A stretch of 46,701 nt of DNA from an uncultured Clostridium sp. (GCA_947653235.1 CANTGH010000012.1:1-46701), one strand, 5' to 3'. Positions 26,329 to 35,359 are shown, counted from the first letter of the stretch. The notes: generated from the letters alone by a model not told the origin. A program made the numbers and translations.

Positions 26329-27120
26329 ATGTTCCAATTTTCAAATAACAACATCATTTTCCAAGACAAGGGAAATATACAATATCTTCAATTTCAGAAA
26401 TTACTAAAATATGGTATCAAGCATGGTTATACTTTAAAAGGCGAAAATCTAGATTTTAGTCAAAATTCTGAATATGAAAAATCGAGTTATGCAGGAATTT
26501 CAAAGGCATTGGAAATTGACGAGAAGACATTAGTCAAGCCAATACAAACTCATACAAGTACAATAAAAGTCATTGACCAAGTTATGCCAAGCGAGCAATT
26601 GCAAGAAGTTGATGGCTTAATTACAAACCAAAGTAACTTGGCATTAACCACAAAAAACGCAGATTGTATCTTATTTTTATTTTATGATCCTGTCCAAAAA
26701 GTGATTGCTAATGTACATTCTGGTTGGAAAGGAACGTTTCAAAAAATTGCAGAAAAGACAGTTGTAAAAATGATAAATTACTATCAATGTAAACCGAGTA
26801 ATATCATTTGCTGTATTTGTCCGAGTATTCGCAAATGTCATTTTGAGGTAGATGAAGATGTGAAGGATTTATGTAGCGAAATTTTTAGATTTACCAATCG
26901 TTTGGAGGAATTTATTGAAGTTGGTGAAATCAAAGAGGGAAAGACAAAATATATGATTGACACGGTTTTAATAAACCAAATCTTACTAAAAAATTTAGGA
27001 TTAAAAGAAGAAAATATCATAGATTGTGGGATTTGTAGTGTTTGTAACCAAGATAAAATTCATTCAGCACGCGTGGAAGGCACAAATTTTAAAAGAGCAA
27101 CAGCCATTATTACTTTGTGA
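26329..27120 (+). CDS. pgeF: PgeF/YfiH-family purine nucleoside phosphorylase (laccase domain)
   Basis: A 263-aa member of the former multicopper-oxidase DUF152 family. Homologues act as purine nucleoside phosphorylase/adenosine deaminase, and E. coli PgeF edits peptidoglycan precursors. Zinc-site motifs are visible: NADC (about residue 112), HSGWKGT (about 130) and the region CPSIRKCHFEVDEDV. AAAGGA precedes the ATG. Which activity dominates here cannot be told from the sequence. It is followed at once by a small ydcF-like remnant. Confidence 0.88.
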   Translation: MFQFSNNNIIFQDKGNIQYLQFQKLLKYGIKHGYTLKGENLDFSQNSEYEKSSYAGISKALEIDEKTLVKPIQTHTSTIKVIDQVMPSEQLQEVDGLITNQSNLALTTKNADCILFLFYDPVQKVIANVHSGWKGTFQKIAEKTVVKMINYYQCKPSNIICCICPSIRKCHFEVDEDVKDLCSEIFRFTNRLEEFIEVGEIKEGKTKYMIDTVLINQILLKNLGLKEENIIDCGICSVCNQDKIHSARVEGTNFKRATAIITL

Positions 27121-27137
27121 TAGGGGAGTTTTTTAAG

Positions 27138-27266
27138 ATGGAAGATATAGAATTGGTCCAGATTTTATGGGATTATATGAAATTAAATCAGAAAATAGAA
27201 AAATGTGATGCGATTAGGTACTTTAAAGAAATGCAAAATATTATCACAATTTTATTGACATTATGA
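27138..27266 (+). pseudogene. Truncated ydcF-like (DUF218) gene remnant, 42 codons
   Basis: A short frame with a good GGGGAG site 9 nt before the ATG. The first 25 residues (EDIELVQILWDYMKLNQKIE) look like the N-terminus of clostridial YdcF/DUF218 proteins; the sequence then diverges and stops, with the catalytic core missing. The break falls next to the toxin-antitoxin promoter, whose -35 overlaps its last codons, so the gene may have been cut by arrival of that module. A genuine small protein cannot be excluded. Confidence 0.45.
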
Positions 27267-27291
27267 TAAAATTCTGATAAAATCATGATAA
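27255..27291 (+). promoter_or_regulatory. Toxin-antitoxin promoter with iterated TGATAA operator
   Basis: TTGACA (27255-27260), 17-bp spacer, TAAAAT (27278-27283). TGATAA occurs three times with an exact 11-bp period (27264, 27275, 27286), on one helix face and overlapping the -10, as expected for autorepression by the antitoxin or complex. Confidence 0.65.
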
Positions 27292-27314
27292 TAAATGGCT
27301 AAGGGGGAAAAAGA

Positions 27315-27623
27315 ATGAATATAAGACCAGTATCGGATCTAAGAAATAAATATCCAGAAATAGAAGAATTAGTATTAAACGAGAATGAAGAAGTGTTTTT
27401 AACGAAAAATGGTTATGGCACAATGGTAGTAATGAGCTTAGAGAAATATTCAAATTTAATCAAAGAAATTGAAATGCAAAATAAATTAGAAGAAAGGTTT
27501 GGTGAAAAGGATATGGAAAAAATAATTGATGAATTAGAAAAACAAATTGAAAATCCAGATACAAAGTTTTTGACGCATGAAGAGGTATTTGGAAAAATAA
27601 GGAGAAGATTGAATGACGAATAA
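27315..27623 (+). CDS. Phd/YefM-family antitoxin
   Basis: A 102-aa antitoxin. The N-terminus NIRPVSDLRNKYPEIEELV and TKNGYGTMVVMSLEKY match the Phd/YefM DNA-binding fold; the rest is a charged, toxin-binding tail. It overlaps the toxin gene by 11 bp, so the two are translationally coupled. It should neutralise the toxin and repress the promoter at 27255. Confidence 0.88.
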   Translation: MNIRPVSDLRNKYPEIEELVLNENEEVFLTKNGYGTMVVMSLEKYSNLIKEIEMQNKLEERFGEKDMEKIIDELEKQIENPDTKFLTHEEVFGKIRRRLNDE

Positions 27624-27918
27624 TTTTAAAATAAAGTATTCCTCAGAATTTTTTGAAGAGTTAGATTCTATTACATTTTATATAAAAAATGAATTAAAAA
27701 ATAATATTGCTGCAAATAAATTAGTAAAAAATGTAGAAATTCAAATAGAAAAAAGACAAAAAAATCCGAAAAGTTATGAGCAATATAAGACAATTGGAGG
27801 ATATTTTTATTATAAAATTTATGTGGACAACTATGTAATATTTTATACAGTGATAGATGATATTATGGAAATTAGAAATATTAAGTATCATAAAAGAGAT
27901 TTCGAGACATTAATTTAG
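27613..27918 (+). CDS. RelE/ParE-family toxin
   Basis: A 101-aa toxin of the RelE/ParE superfamily: [19 protein letters not shown] at the N-terminus and [17 protein letters not shown] near the C-terminus are family features. Whether it cuts mRNA on the ribosome (RelE) or poisons gyrase (ParE) is not settled by sequence. It overlaps the antitoxin gene, and the uracil-DNA glycosylase follows within 30 bp. Confidence 0.85.
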   Translation: MTNNFKIKYSSEFFEELDSITFYIKNELKNNIAANKLVKNVEIQIEKRQKNPKSYEQYKTIGGYFYYKIYVDNYVIFYTVIDDIMEIRNIKYHKRDFETLI

Positions 27919-27944
27919 TGGTAAATCTAGAAAGGGAAAACAAA

Positions 27945-28514
27945 ATGTACCAAACTTTGGAAGAAATAAACGAAGAAGTCAAAAAATGTACCAAATGTGG
28001 ATTATGTGAAAATAGGACCAATACTGTATTTGCTGATGGAAACCCAAATGCCAAAATTATGTTTATTGGAGAAGGACCAGGAGCAGACGAGGACAAGCAA
28101 GGCGTTCCATTTGTTGGAAAAGCAGGAAAGCTAATGAATCAAGCTTTTAAAGGATTGGGAATTGATCGAAGTAAAATTTACATCGCTAATATTGTCAAAT
28201 GTAGACCACCAGGAAATCGAACACCCCTTAAAAATGAAGCAAATGCGTGTTTAGATTATTTAAGAAATCAGGTTTTATTAGTCAAACCTGAAATTGTAGT
28301 GTTAATGGGCAATACCGCACTAAAAAATATTTTAGGTGATCAATATGGGATTACATCCAGTCGAGGTAAATGGATTGAAAAAAAAGGCATCAAATATATG
28401 CCAACCTTTCATCCAGCTGCATTACTCAGAGATGATACCAAAAAAATTGATTTCTGGAACGACTTAAAGTTAGTAATAAAAGAATGTAGTGGTAATCTTG
28501 AAAAAGACTATTGA
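27945..28514 (+). CDS. Uracil-DNA glycosylase, family 4 (Fe-S)
   Basis: Removes uracil from DNA. The 189-aa protein carries the family 4 iron-sulphur cysteines (C15 and C18 near the start, later VKCRPPG and NACLDY), motif [18 protein letters not shown] and motif B HPAALLR. The ATG at 27945 has AAGGG upstream; a GTG at 27918 overlapping the toxin stop would add nine residues. It may be co-transcribed with the toxin-antitoxin pair. Confidence 0.92.
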   Translation: MYQTLEEINEEVKKCTKCGLCENRTNTVFADGNPNAKIMFIGEGPGADEDKQGVPFVGKAGKLMNQAFKGLGIDRSKIYIANIVKCRPPGNRTPLKNEANACLDYLRNQVLLVKPEIVVLMGNTALKNILGDQYGITSSRGKWIEKKGIKYMPTFHPAALLRDDTKKIDFWNDLKLVIKECSGNLEKDY

Positions 28515-28539
28515 CAAATGTAAATTAATATATTATAAT
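28511..28539 (+). promoter_or_regulatory. Full-consensus sigma-A promoter of the patatin leader
   Basis: TTGACA (28511-28516), 17-bp spacer, TATAAT (28534-28539). The -35 begins inside the last codons of the uracil-DNA glycosylase gene. Transcription should start near 28546. Confidence 0.85.
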
Positions 28540-28545
28540 CAAATT

Positions 28546-28652
28546 ATCGTTAAACAGTAAGTCCTTAGGAACATGCCATTGTCTCGGTAAGTGATATGTG
28601 TTATCATCATGCTAAGGCAGTTAACGAATATTATTTTTACATTTTAGGTACC
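28546..28652 (+). ncRNA. Riboswitch-like leader RNA upstream of the patatin gene
   Basis: The leader can form a compact fold closed by CGTTAA (28548-28553)/TTAACG (28621-28626) and CCTTAG (28563-28568)/CTAAGG (28612-28617). Inside are two hairpins, ACATGCC/GGTAAGT (28571-28592, one mismatch) and GATA/TATC (28593-28605). The 3' closing strand CTAAGGCAGTT (28612-28622) can instead pair, 10 of 11, with AACTGACTTAG (28658-28668), the 5' arm of the terminator. That mutually exclusive pairing is the logic of a transcription-attenuating riboswitch. It matches no riboswitch class I know. Confidence 0.6.
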
Positions 28653-28695
28653 AAAAAAACTGACTTAGAATACAATAGGCTAGGTGAGTTTTTTT
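28653..28695 (+). terminator. Regulated terminator abutting the patatin start codon
   Basis: AAAAAAACTGACTTAG (28653-28668) pairs 15 of 16 with CTAGGTGAGTTTTTTT (28680-28695), with an 11-nt loop. The 3' arm holds the ribosome site GGTGAG and its T run ends directly at the ATG at 28696, so formation would block both transcription and translation. Confidence 0.8.
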
Positions 28696-29565
28696 ATGAA
28701 GTTAGGTTTGTGTTTATCAGGTGGTGGTATCAAGGGAGTGGCTCATATTGGAGCCATTAAGGCTTTGAAAGAAGCGAATATCCATTTTGATTATATTTCT
28801 GGAACGTCGTCAGGCAGTATTATCGCGACTTTATATGCTTGTGGATATACTACAGATGAAATGTATGTGGCTTTTAAAAAATATGCTAAAAAAATTGGTT
28901 ATTGGGATTTTCAGAATATTTGGAATGTTGGTAAAAATTTTGTGAAAACGGGAAGAATAAAGCTAACTGGTTTCAACAGTGGAAAATCGATTTATGATTT
29001 CGCACATAAATTGTGTGGTCAAAAAGGGATTTCGAATATTCATCAAATTGAAAGAACGTTACTGATTCCAACTGTGAATGTTTATACGGAAGAATTGTAT
29101 GTGTTTCATTCTGGTCCACCACTGAAAAATGAGCCCAATATTAAGTATATCAACAATGTCGATATTGGAACAGCGGTTCAGGCAAGTTGCAGTTACCCAG
29201 GTATTTTTTGTCCGTGTGAATACAAAAATACGCTTTTGATTGATGGTGGTGTGGCTGAAAATTTGCCTTGGCGTGAGACGAAGCGAATTGGGGCGGATAA
29301 GGTTTTGAGTATTGTTTTTGTGAACCAATCGCCGAAAAGATGTTGTGAGCATGTGGTTCAAGTTTTGGATCAATCGTTTAGCATTTTATGTCATGAGTTG
29401 GCACGTTATGAATGGGATGGGACGGATTGTTTGCTGAAGATTGAACACGATAATGTTGGTTTGTTGGATTGGCGAAAAGTGGATGAATTGTATGAACAGG
29501 GATATTTGCAAACAAAACAAAAATTGAAAAAGTTTATGCCGCAATTATTGGGAATAGGAAAATAG
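28696..29565 (+). CDS. Patatin-like phospholipase (RssA/YchK type)
   Basis: A 289-aa lipid acyl hydrolase. Motifs: oxyanion-hole GGGIKG (about residues 9-14), nucleophile elbow GTSSG with Ser38, and the catalytic Asp183 in DGGVAENLP. This Ser/Asp dyad is complete. The ATG at 28696 is chosen because the protein begins MKLGLCLSGGG as in relatives and GGTGAG sits 7 nt upstream; the frame 12 nt longer starts inside the terminator stem. Substrate is not predictable. Expression seems controlled by the structured leader. Confidence 0.9.
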   Translation: MKLGLCLSGGGIKGVAHIGAIKALKEANIHFDYISGTSSGSIIATLYACGYTTDEMYVAFKKYAKKIGYWDFQNIWNVGKNFVKTGRIKLTGFNSGKSIYDFAHKLCGQKGISNIHQIERTLLIPTVNVYTEELYVFHSGPPLKNEPNIKYINNVDIGTAVQASCSYPGIFCPCEYKNTLLIDGGVAENLPWRETKRIGADKVLSIVFVNQSPKRCCEHVVQVLDQSFSILCHELARYEWDGTDCLLKIEHDNVGLLDWRKVDELYEQGYLQTKQKLKKFMPQLLGIGK

Positions 29566-29625
29566 AAAAGTAAATAGGACATTTTTGTGTCATATTTAGA
29601 GGAAAATGCTTGTAAATAATGGATT

Positions 29626-29655
29626 TTAAATATGACATTTGAATGTCATATTTAA
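29626..29655. repeat. Perfect 14-bp inverted repeat, 2-bp centre
   Basis: TTAAATATGACATT is followed by TG and its exact reverse complement. A related half-site GTCATATTTA lies upstream at about 29589. It has no strong T run (GGTTTTTG follows), so it looks more like an operator than a terminator. Confidence 0.6.
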
Positions 29656-29743
29656 GGTTTTTGATGAAATTTCTTGTAAAAATTGGTTAGTAAAAAAGTG
29701 AAAAATGGTGGATACTATTCTAAAAAAGAAAGGAATAGTTAAT

Positions 29744-30385
29744 ATGGAATATCGAAATTTGCAAGATAATATTTATCAAGAAGAGTTTCATGATAGGGCT
29801 AAAGGAATTTTGAATTGGATTAAAGAAAATCGAGACAAAGAAGAATGGGCCAAAGACCCAAATGCTTTTGAAATGGTGAATGTATTTTTGTTAGGTGCGA
29901 AATATGCTTCAGAGGGAGTAGATATAGATAAACAAACTTTGCAGGAAATGTGGGATATTCGTTCTCAAGATTTTGCGAGATGTGGCGTTTCGGAAAATAA
30001 TATCGTGTATAAAATTTGTGAAGACAGTTATCGTGCTTCGCAAGAAGGAAGAGCGCTTGTTAATGATGAAGCTTCTCATCATGCTTTGCGAAAATTGGCT
30101 GGAGTTGGTTTGTATTTAAGTCAACAAAAAACAAGAGAGGGAAGTGTAAAGTATGATAATGCACGTGAATTTTTGGAATTGGCTGAAGCTTCGAGAACGT
30201 TAAAAGGAGTGCATCCTGATTTGTTTGAAAAATATGGATTTGAGACAAATTTGCAATTATTACAGGGGCTTTTGCCAGAAAATGCTTTGTCGGATCGAAT
30301 TGATAAGGCAATGCAGGAAATGTTTCCGAAGGAGACACAGGAAAAGGTTGTTTTGGAAAAAGAATCGATAAAAGAAAGAGAATAA
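29744..30385 (+). CDS. Uncharacterised protein, 213 aa
   Basis: I do not recognise a family. The protein begins MEYRNLQDNIYQEEFHDRA, is charged, predicted helical and without membrane segments or signal peptide, so it is probably cytoplasmic. I place the start at 29744 because AAAGGA lies 9 nt upstream; an ATG at 29705 in frame has no ribosome site. It stands alone between a 30-bp palindrome and a strong terminator. Confidence 0.7.
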   Translation: MEYRNLQDNIYQEEFHDRAKGILNWIKENRDKEEWAKDPNAFEMVNVFLLGAKYASEGVDIDKQTLQEMWDIRSQDFARCGVSENNIVYKICEDSYRASQEGRALVNDEASHHALRKLAGVGLYLSQQKTREGSVKYDNAREFLELAEASRTLKGVHPDLFEKYGFETNLQLLQGLLPENALSDRIDKAMQEMFPKETQEKVVLEKESIKERE

Positions 30386-30388
30386 TGT

Positions 30389-30428
30389 AAAAAATGACAT
30401 AAAATATTAAAATTTTATGTCATTTTTT
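30389..30428 (+). terminator. Intrinsic terminator
   Basis: AAAAAATGACATAAAAT and its complement form a long stem that ends in a T run, just after the 213-aa protein gene. Confidence 0.88.
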
Positions 30429-30429
30429 G

Positions 30430-30458
30430 TTGCTTTTTTGGAATGTTATGGATATAAT
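30430..30458 (+). promoter_or_regulatory. Promoter of the ABC-MFS export cluster
   Basis: TTGCTT (30430-30435), 17-bp spacer, TATAAT (30453-30458). The -35 is weak (3 of 6) but the -10 is perfect. The leader to 30571 is about 105 nt. Confidence 0.55.
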
Positions 30459-30570
30459 TATTAGGAAGAGAAAGGTGGAAATACACCAGCAGCAGGCATT
30501 GGAAAAAAGCAGAAAGATGAGGCTCTTGTCTATTTAGGAAGTTTAATAAAAATATAGGTGCTAAGGAAAA

Positions 30571-32334
30571 ATGAAGAAAAGATACAGTTTTTTAAAAGAA
30601 ACATTAAAAGGAACCAAAGAACAGATTGTGTGGATTTTAATTGTAACCATCCTAAATTCTAAACTAAATGTTTATGTACCCATGTTTATTCAATATGCTT
30701 TAGATGGTGTTGTGTTGGGAAATGAAATGGTGATACCAGTTTGGATTAGGCGTTTGTTTGTGGAGAATAACCCAATTTTGAAATTATTGATTTTGGGTTT
30801 TGTTTTGGTGGGCATCAATTCAGTGATGTTTGTATTTCAATATGCAAGAGGCAAGATGAGTACAAAGTTTAATTTGAAAATCAATCGCAATGTGAAAACT
30901 ATGATTTTAAGTCATGTGGCGAAATTGGAATATCAGGAATTTAGCCAGATTAGTCATTCGGATGTCATTCAGAGAGTTAATGGTGATGCTACGCTTTATG
31001 CAGAATTTTTTAATTCGCAGATGAATTTATTTTTGGATACGATATTTATTGTTGTTTTTGCAATTGTGCAAATTTTTGCGTTGAATTGGATTTGCGGTTG
31101 GTTTGTATTGGTGCTGTGTGTGGTAATTGTTGGGTTGTCGGTATGGTTTTATAAAGCATCTAAACCGTTGGTGGAAGATACGGTGGAGGCGAACAGGCAA
31201 GTGATTGAAAAAACAAGGGAGGCAGTGGTCTGTTCTAAAATGCAAAAGGCATTTAATCGAAAAACAAAGGAAATCAGGGATTTTTGTAAATTGAACGAGG
31301 ATTATCGAAAAAAAGAGATTAAATTGGGCATTTATCGACAGATTTATGTGATTGGAACACATAGTATTCGAAATTTTAAAGAACCAGTGATACTACTATT
31401 AGGTGGAGTTTTAGTGGTTCAGGGAAAAATCAGTTTGGCAACGGTATCGATTTTGTTGAGTTTGGCAACGAAAATTTCGGATTATATTTATGAAACGGTT
31501 GATAAATTAAAAGAAATGAATGAATTTTTGGTGTCTTATCAAAAGTTGTCGCATTTGATGCAAGTAAAAGAAGAAGATAATCAAAAAGAATATCGAGAAT
31601 TAACGGGAAATATTTGGCTAAAAAATGTGACAATTAAGGCAGGACAAGTTAATGTGATTGAAAACATCCATTTAGAAATCAAAAGAGGTGAAAAGATAGC
31701 CATAATTGGTGATAATGGAGTTGGCAAAACAGTCCTAGCTAAAACGTTGTTAGGTTTTTATGAATACGATGGTACTATTTTGATAGGCGATACGAATGTG
31801 AAAGATGTGCATCCACAAAGTGTAAGAGATTACATTGGAATTGTTTTGCAAGATACGTACTTATTCCATGACACTATTTTACATAATGTGATTGTGATCA
31901 ATCCAGAAATATTAGAATGTGAAGCAGAAGAATGTTTGAAAGTAGCGGATATGTATCGAGATGTTCAAAGAATGGAAAATAAAATGGACACGATGCTTGA
32001 AAATGGTGGGGACAATGTATCTGGTGGACAAAAACAAAGATTAGCCATTGCGAGAAATATGACGGCTAATAATCAATTTATGATACTAGATGATTCCTTT
32101 TCCAAGCTAGATACACGTACCAAACAAACGATTTTACAAAATATGATGATGTTGCATAAAGGTGTTATGATCATATCACATGATCGAAGTGTAGTAGAAA
32201 CTTGTGACAGAGTTCTGTTTATTTATGATAAAAAAGTGTTGGTCAATACGCATTCGTATTTTATGGAAAATCACCCAGTGTATCGTCAAATGTTTGAAGT
32301 CAAGCAAAATTGTATTTTGGAAGAGGAAGAATAA
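30571..32334 (+). CDS. ABC exporter half-transporter A
   Basis: A 587-aa half-transporter: a six-helix permease domain (about 1-320) fused to an ATPase domain. Walker A is GDNGVGKT (about 381), signature VSGGQ (about 487), and Walker B ends LDDSFS (about 510) with Asp where the catalytic Glu usually stands. Its canonical signature but altered catalytic carboxylate match one partner of a heterodimeric exporter; the partner is the next gene, which overlaps by one base (TAATG). Substrate unknown; drug or peptide export is likely for the family. Confidence 0.9.
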   Translation: MKKRYSFLKETLKGTKEQIVWILIVTILNSKLNVYVPMFIQYALDGVVLGNEMVIPVWIRRLFVENNPILKLLILGFVLVGINSVMFVFQYARGKMSTKFNLKINRNVKTMILSHVAKLEYQEFSQISHSDVIQRVNGDATLYAEFFNSQMNLFLDTIFIVVFAIVQIFALNWICGWFVLVLCVVIVGLSVWFYKASKPLVEDTVEANRQVIEKTREAVVCSKMQKAFNRKTKEIRDFCKLNEDYRKKEIKLGIYRQIYVIGTHSIRNFKEPVILLLGGVLVVQGKISLATVSILLSLATKISDYIYETVDKLKEMNEFLVSYQKLSHLMQVKEEDNQKEYRELTGNIWLKNVTIKAGQVNVIENIHLEIKRGEKIAIIGDNGVGKTVLAKTLLGFYEYDGTILIGDTNVKDVHPQSVRDYIGIVLQDTYLFHDTILHNVIVINPEILECEAEECLKVADMYRDVQRMENKMDTMLENGGDNVSGGQKQRLAIARNMTANNQFMILDDSFSKLDTRTKQTILQNMMMLHKGVMIISHDRSVVETCDRVLFIYDKKVLVNTHSYFMENHPVYRQMFEVKQNCILEEEE

Positions 32335-34022
32335 TGTTTCGAGAAATTTTTAAGAATTATAAAAAATATGCCATTTGGTGCACTTTGGGAAGAGCGGCTA
32401 CGAGTATTATGGTGGTTGTGTTTATTGTTTTTATGATTATTATGGTGGAATATGCCATTCCAAGTGGAGATATGAAGTTAATTGCAAAATTGGGAATTAC
32501 GTATTTATTTGTTAATTTGTTAAGGGCGATAGTTACGTTTTGGGAAGATTTTGCAGATGTTAATATGGAAAAAAATATAGCAGCAGATGAGCGTGAGAAA
32601 ATTTTTGTGAAGTTGCAAAATATGAAACAAGCTGAAATAGACCAATTGAAAACAGGTGATGTATTAGAAAATATGCTCAATGATACGAAAGAAGTTTCTA
32701 AGTATTATGTTCGAGGAATTGATCATTCTTATACAGGTGGCGTTTTGCGATTGGTTGGTTGTTTGCTGGTTTTCATGTATTTGGATTATGCTGTGATTTT
32801 AGTGACTATGGTCATTTATGCAATAGGATTTTGGATTGCTTTTGTATGGAATAAAAAATCGCTTTCTTTTACGGAACAAAAACGAAAAATAAATGCTCAA
32901 ATTTTGAATTTTTCCAATGAGCAAATTGATGGATTTCAAACCATTCAATCTTTGGGAATACAGGCACAGAGAATGACAACTCTGAAACAGTTGCTTAAAA
33001 AGTATGACGAAAGTGTTAAACAATTGGATAAAAATGTTCGCCTGTATACTTGTTTGTATGATTATATAATTTCATTTGTTTTGGTGGTAACGATTGTATT
33101 AAGTAGTATGCAGGTTTTGGAAGGTCTAGTTTCGTATGGTGTTTTGGTTATTTTAGCAAGGTATATTTCATCTCCGAAAACATATGCTAAATGGGTGATA
33201 GAGGGATTTCAAATTCGAAATGTTTGTCGCATTTCCTACCAAAATATTTTAGCTATTTTGGAAAAGCAAGAAGAGGAATTAGAACAGGGAGATGCCTTAA
33301 ATAATGTTGAAAATATTGAATTTCAAGATATTCATTTTGCATATGTGGAAAATCAAAAAGTGCTAAAGGGCATTTCTTTGGAAGTGAACAAGAATGAAAA
33401 GGTTGCTTTGATTGGAAGAACAGGAAGTGGAAAAACAAGTTTAATCCATTTGCTGTGTCGATTTTACGATTTGGAAGAAGGGCGCATTTTAATCAATGGA
33501 CAAGATTATAAACAATATAGTTTGCGAAGTTTACGTGATAAAATCGGCTATATTATGCAAAAGGTTGTGATTTTTGAAGGTACGATTTTGGAAAATATCA
33601 ATTATGCGAACCAAAATATTTCCAAAGAAGAGATAATGAAGATTTGTCAAAAGCTAAAATTGCATGATAAAATCATGCAATTGGAAAAGGGCTATGAGAC
33701 GATGATTGATAACGAAACTGACTTATTATCCAATGGCGAAAAACAGATGATAAATTTTGCCAGAGTGATGATAGAAAACCCAGAAATTATTATTTTAGAC
33801 GAAGCGACAGCGTCTCTTAGTTATCAATCTGAAATGTTGGTGAGAAATGCCACACAAGAAATTACAAAAGGTAAAATTAGTTTTATTATTGCCCATCGTT
33901 TATCGACCATTCAAACTTGTGATAAAATTCTATTAATGTCAGATGGAAAAGTGTTGGAAGAAGGAAATCATGAAAGGTTGCTGGAAAAACAAGGCGAATA
34001 TTATAAGTTGATTCATTCATAA
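32334..34022 (+). CDS. ABC exporter half-transporter B
   Basis: A 562-aa half-transporter with permease (about 1-310) and ATPase domains. Walker A is GRTGSGKT (about 361), the signature is degenerate (LSNGE, about 466), and Walker B has the proper Glu (ILDEA, about 489). With half-transporter A it would form one complete ATP site (its own Walker motifs with VSGGQ of A) and one degenerate site. The ATG at 32334 overlaps the stop of A and has AGAGGAAG upstream; the frame opens earlier inside A. Confidence 0.9.
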   Translation: MFREIFKNYKKYAIWCTLGRAATSIMVVVFIVFMIIMVEYAIPSGDMKLIAKLGITYLFVNLLRAIVTFWEDFADVNMEKNIAADEREKIFVKLQNMKQAEIDQLKTGDVLENMLNDTKEVSKYYVRGIDHSYTGGVLRLVGCLLVFMYLDYAVILVTMVIYAIGFWIAFVWNKKSLSFTEQKRKINAQILNFSNEQIDGFQTIQSLGIQAQRMTTLKQLLKKYDESVKQLDKNVRLYTCLYDYIISFVLVVTIVLSSMQVLEGLVSYGVLVILARYISSPKTYAKWVIEGFQIRNVCRISYQNILAILEKQEEELEQGDALNNVENIEFQDIHFAYVENQKVLKGISLEVNKNEKVALIGRTGSGKTSLIHLLCRFYDLEEGRILINGQDYKQYSLRSLRDKIGYIMQKVVIFEGTILENINYANQNISKEEIMKICQKLKLHDKIMQLEKGYETMIDNETDLLSNGEKQMINFARVMIENPEIIILDEATASLSYQSEMLVRNATQEITKGKISFIIAHRLSTIQTCDKILLMSDGKVLEEGNHERLLEKQGEYYKLIHS

Positions 34023-34054
34023 AAATTAAAACTGAAAACAAGAAAGGAGCGAAA

Positions 34055-35359
34055 ATGAAACCTAAACAAGATGTCCAAGCCAGAAGAAGAAATGCTAAGT
34101 TATATCCCATTTACAAAATGTTTTCATGGGATTTGCTATTTTTCTACCCAATTCAATTTTTGTTTTATACGATAACAAAAGAGTTAAGCGTAACAGAAGT
34201 ATTAGTTATCAATGGGTTGTATATTATTTTTAAAGTGCTGATGAATATTCCAGCTATTGCTATTTGTGATGCTATTGGGAAGCGAAAAGGAATGATTCAG
34301 GGAAATTTATTGATTGTGATAAGTTTGCTGATTTTAATAATCATGCCAGGTGCTATCAGTGTGGTGCTTTGCAATTTTATTTCTGCACTTGGTTGGTCGA
34401 TGAAAGCCATTTCGGAATCCAATCTAGCTTATGATTCAGTTGCCACACGAGGCGGAGATGGATTGTATACAAAATTAGATGCGAAAGGCGGAAGTTGGTA
34501 TTATTTATTAGATGGAGTGGCTTCTTTGATGGCAGGCTATTTGTTTGTTATCAATAATTATTTGCCCATGTATGTTTGCTTAGGATTTGTGGTGATTTCA
34601 TGGGTATTATCCTTATTTTTCAAAGAGATATATCCGCCCCAAAAGGAAAAAAGAAAACATTTGTCAAAATTTATAAAAGAATACAAAGAAGATTTAAAAC
34701 AATCTATGAAATTTATGGCAAGGTCTCGAAGAATGAAATCTTACATTTTATTTGGTGCCATTTTTTATGGAATTATCGCAATATTTGACACCTATCAAGG
34801 AAATTTGTTAACCGATATAGGTATACCAGAAGAGCAATATTCAATGATATTTGCTATTTTAAGTTTGCTAGGTGGATTTTCTGTTAATCTAATTGGAGTA
34901 TTGGAAAAGAAATTAAAAAATAGAATGTTAACTTGGTTAGCACTTGTATATGTAGGAAGTTTTCTTACAATAGGAACTTTGGTCATGAATTTTTCGAGTG
35001 ATACATTATTGCCGATGATTTTGTTGCTCTATTGTTTTATGAAAATGGCAATATCGATTTGGTACATATTAGAATATAAATATTTGAAGAATTTTAGTGA
35101 GCCTGAAATGAGAGGAAAAATCACATTTGCTTATGAATTTGTTAATGGCATTGTGGCGAGTATGTTTTCCATTTTAGGTGGCTTGGTGTTGAAAGTATTG
35201 GATATAAAAGAAGCAATTTTAGTGGTAAGTTTAGCCTCACTTGCCATCCTCATTTTGATTTTAGATTATATGCGAACTCGATTTGGCTTGAAGCCAGAGG
35301 AATATACCAAAGCAGATATTGAATTTTTGGAAGAGAAGGAGAAAATCACGAATGAATAA
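34055..35359 (+). CDS. MFS transporter 1 of the export cluster
   Basis: A 434-aa major facilitator superfamily protein with about 12 transmembrane helices. The loop AICDAIGKRKGMIQGN corresponds to the D-x-x-G-R-K/R signature between helices 2 and 3. AAAGGAG precedes the ATG 32 bp after half-transporter B. Its stop overlaps the next MFS start by 8 bp. Substrate unknown. Confidence 0.82.
   Translation: MKPKQDVQARRRNAKLYPIYKMFSWDLLFFYPIQFLFYTITKELSVTEVLVINGLYIIFKVLMNIPAIAICDAIGKRKGMIQGNLLIVISLLILIIMPGAISVVLCNFISALGWSMKAISESNLAYDSVATRGGDGLYTKLDAKGGSWYYLLDGVASLMAGYLFVINNYLPMYVCLGFVVISWVLSLFFKEIYPPQKEKRKHLSKFIKEYKEDLKQSMKFMARSRRMKSYILFGAIFYGIIAIFDTYQGNLLTDIGIPEEQYSMIFAILSLLGGFSVNLIGVLEKKLKNRMLTWLALVYVGSFLTIGTLVMNFSSDTLLPMILLLYCFMKMAISIWYILEYKYLKNFSEPEMRGKITFAYEFVNGIVASMFSILGGLVLKVLDIKEAILVVSLASLAILILILDYMRTRFGLKPEEYTKADIEFLEEKEKITNE

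Noticed and set aside
28546..28695. T-box leader upstream of the patatin gene
   Set aside because: AGGTACC just before the terminator resembles part of the T-box core, but UGGNACCGCG, the large stem I and an amino-acid-related gene are missing.
30472..30537. A 20-codon GTG-start ORF in the leader of the export cluster
   Set aside because: No convincing ribosome site and no codon signal; the short GGTG/CACC hairpin there is also weak.
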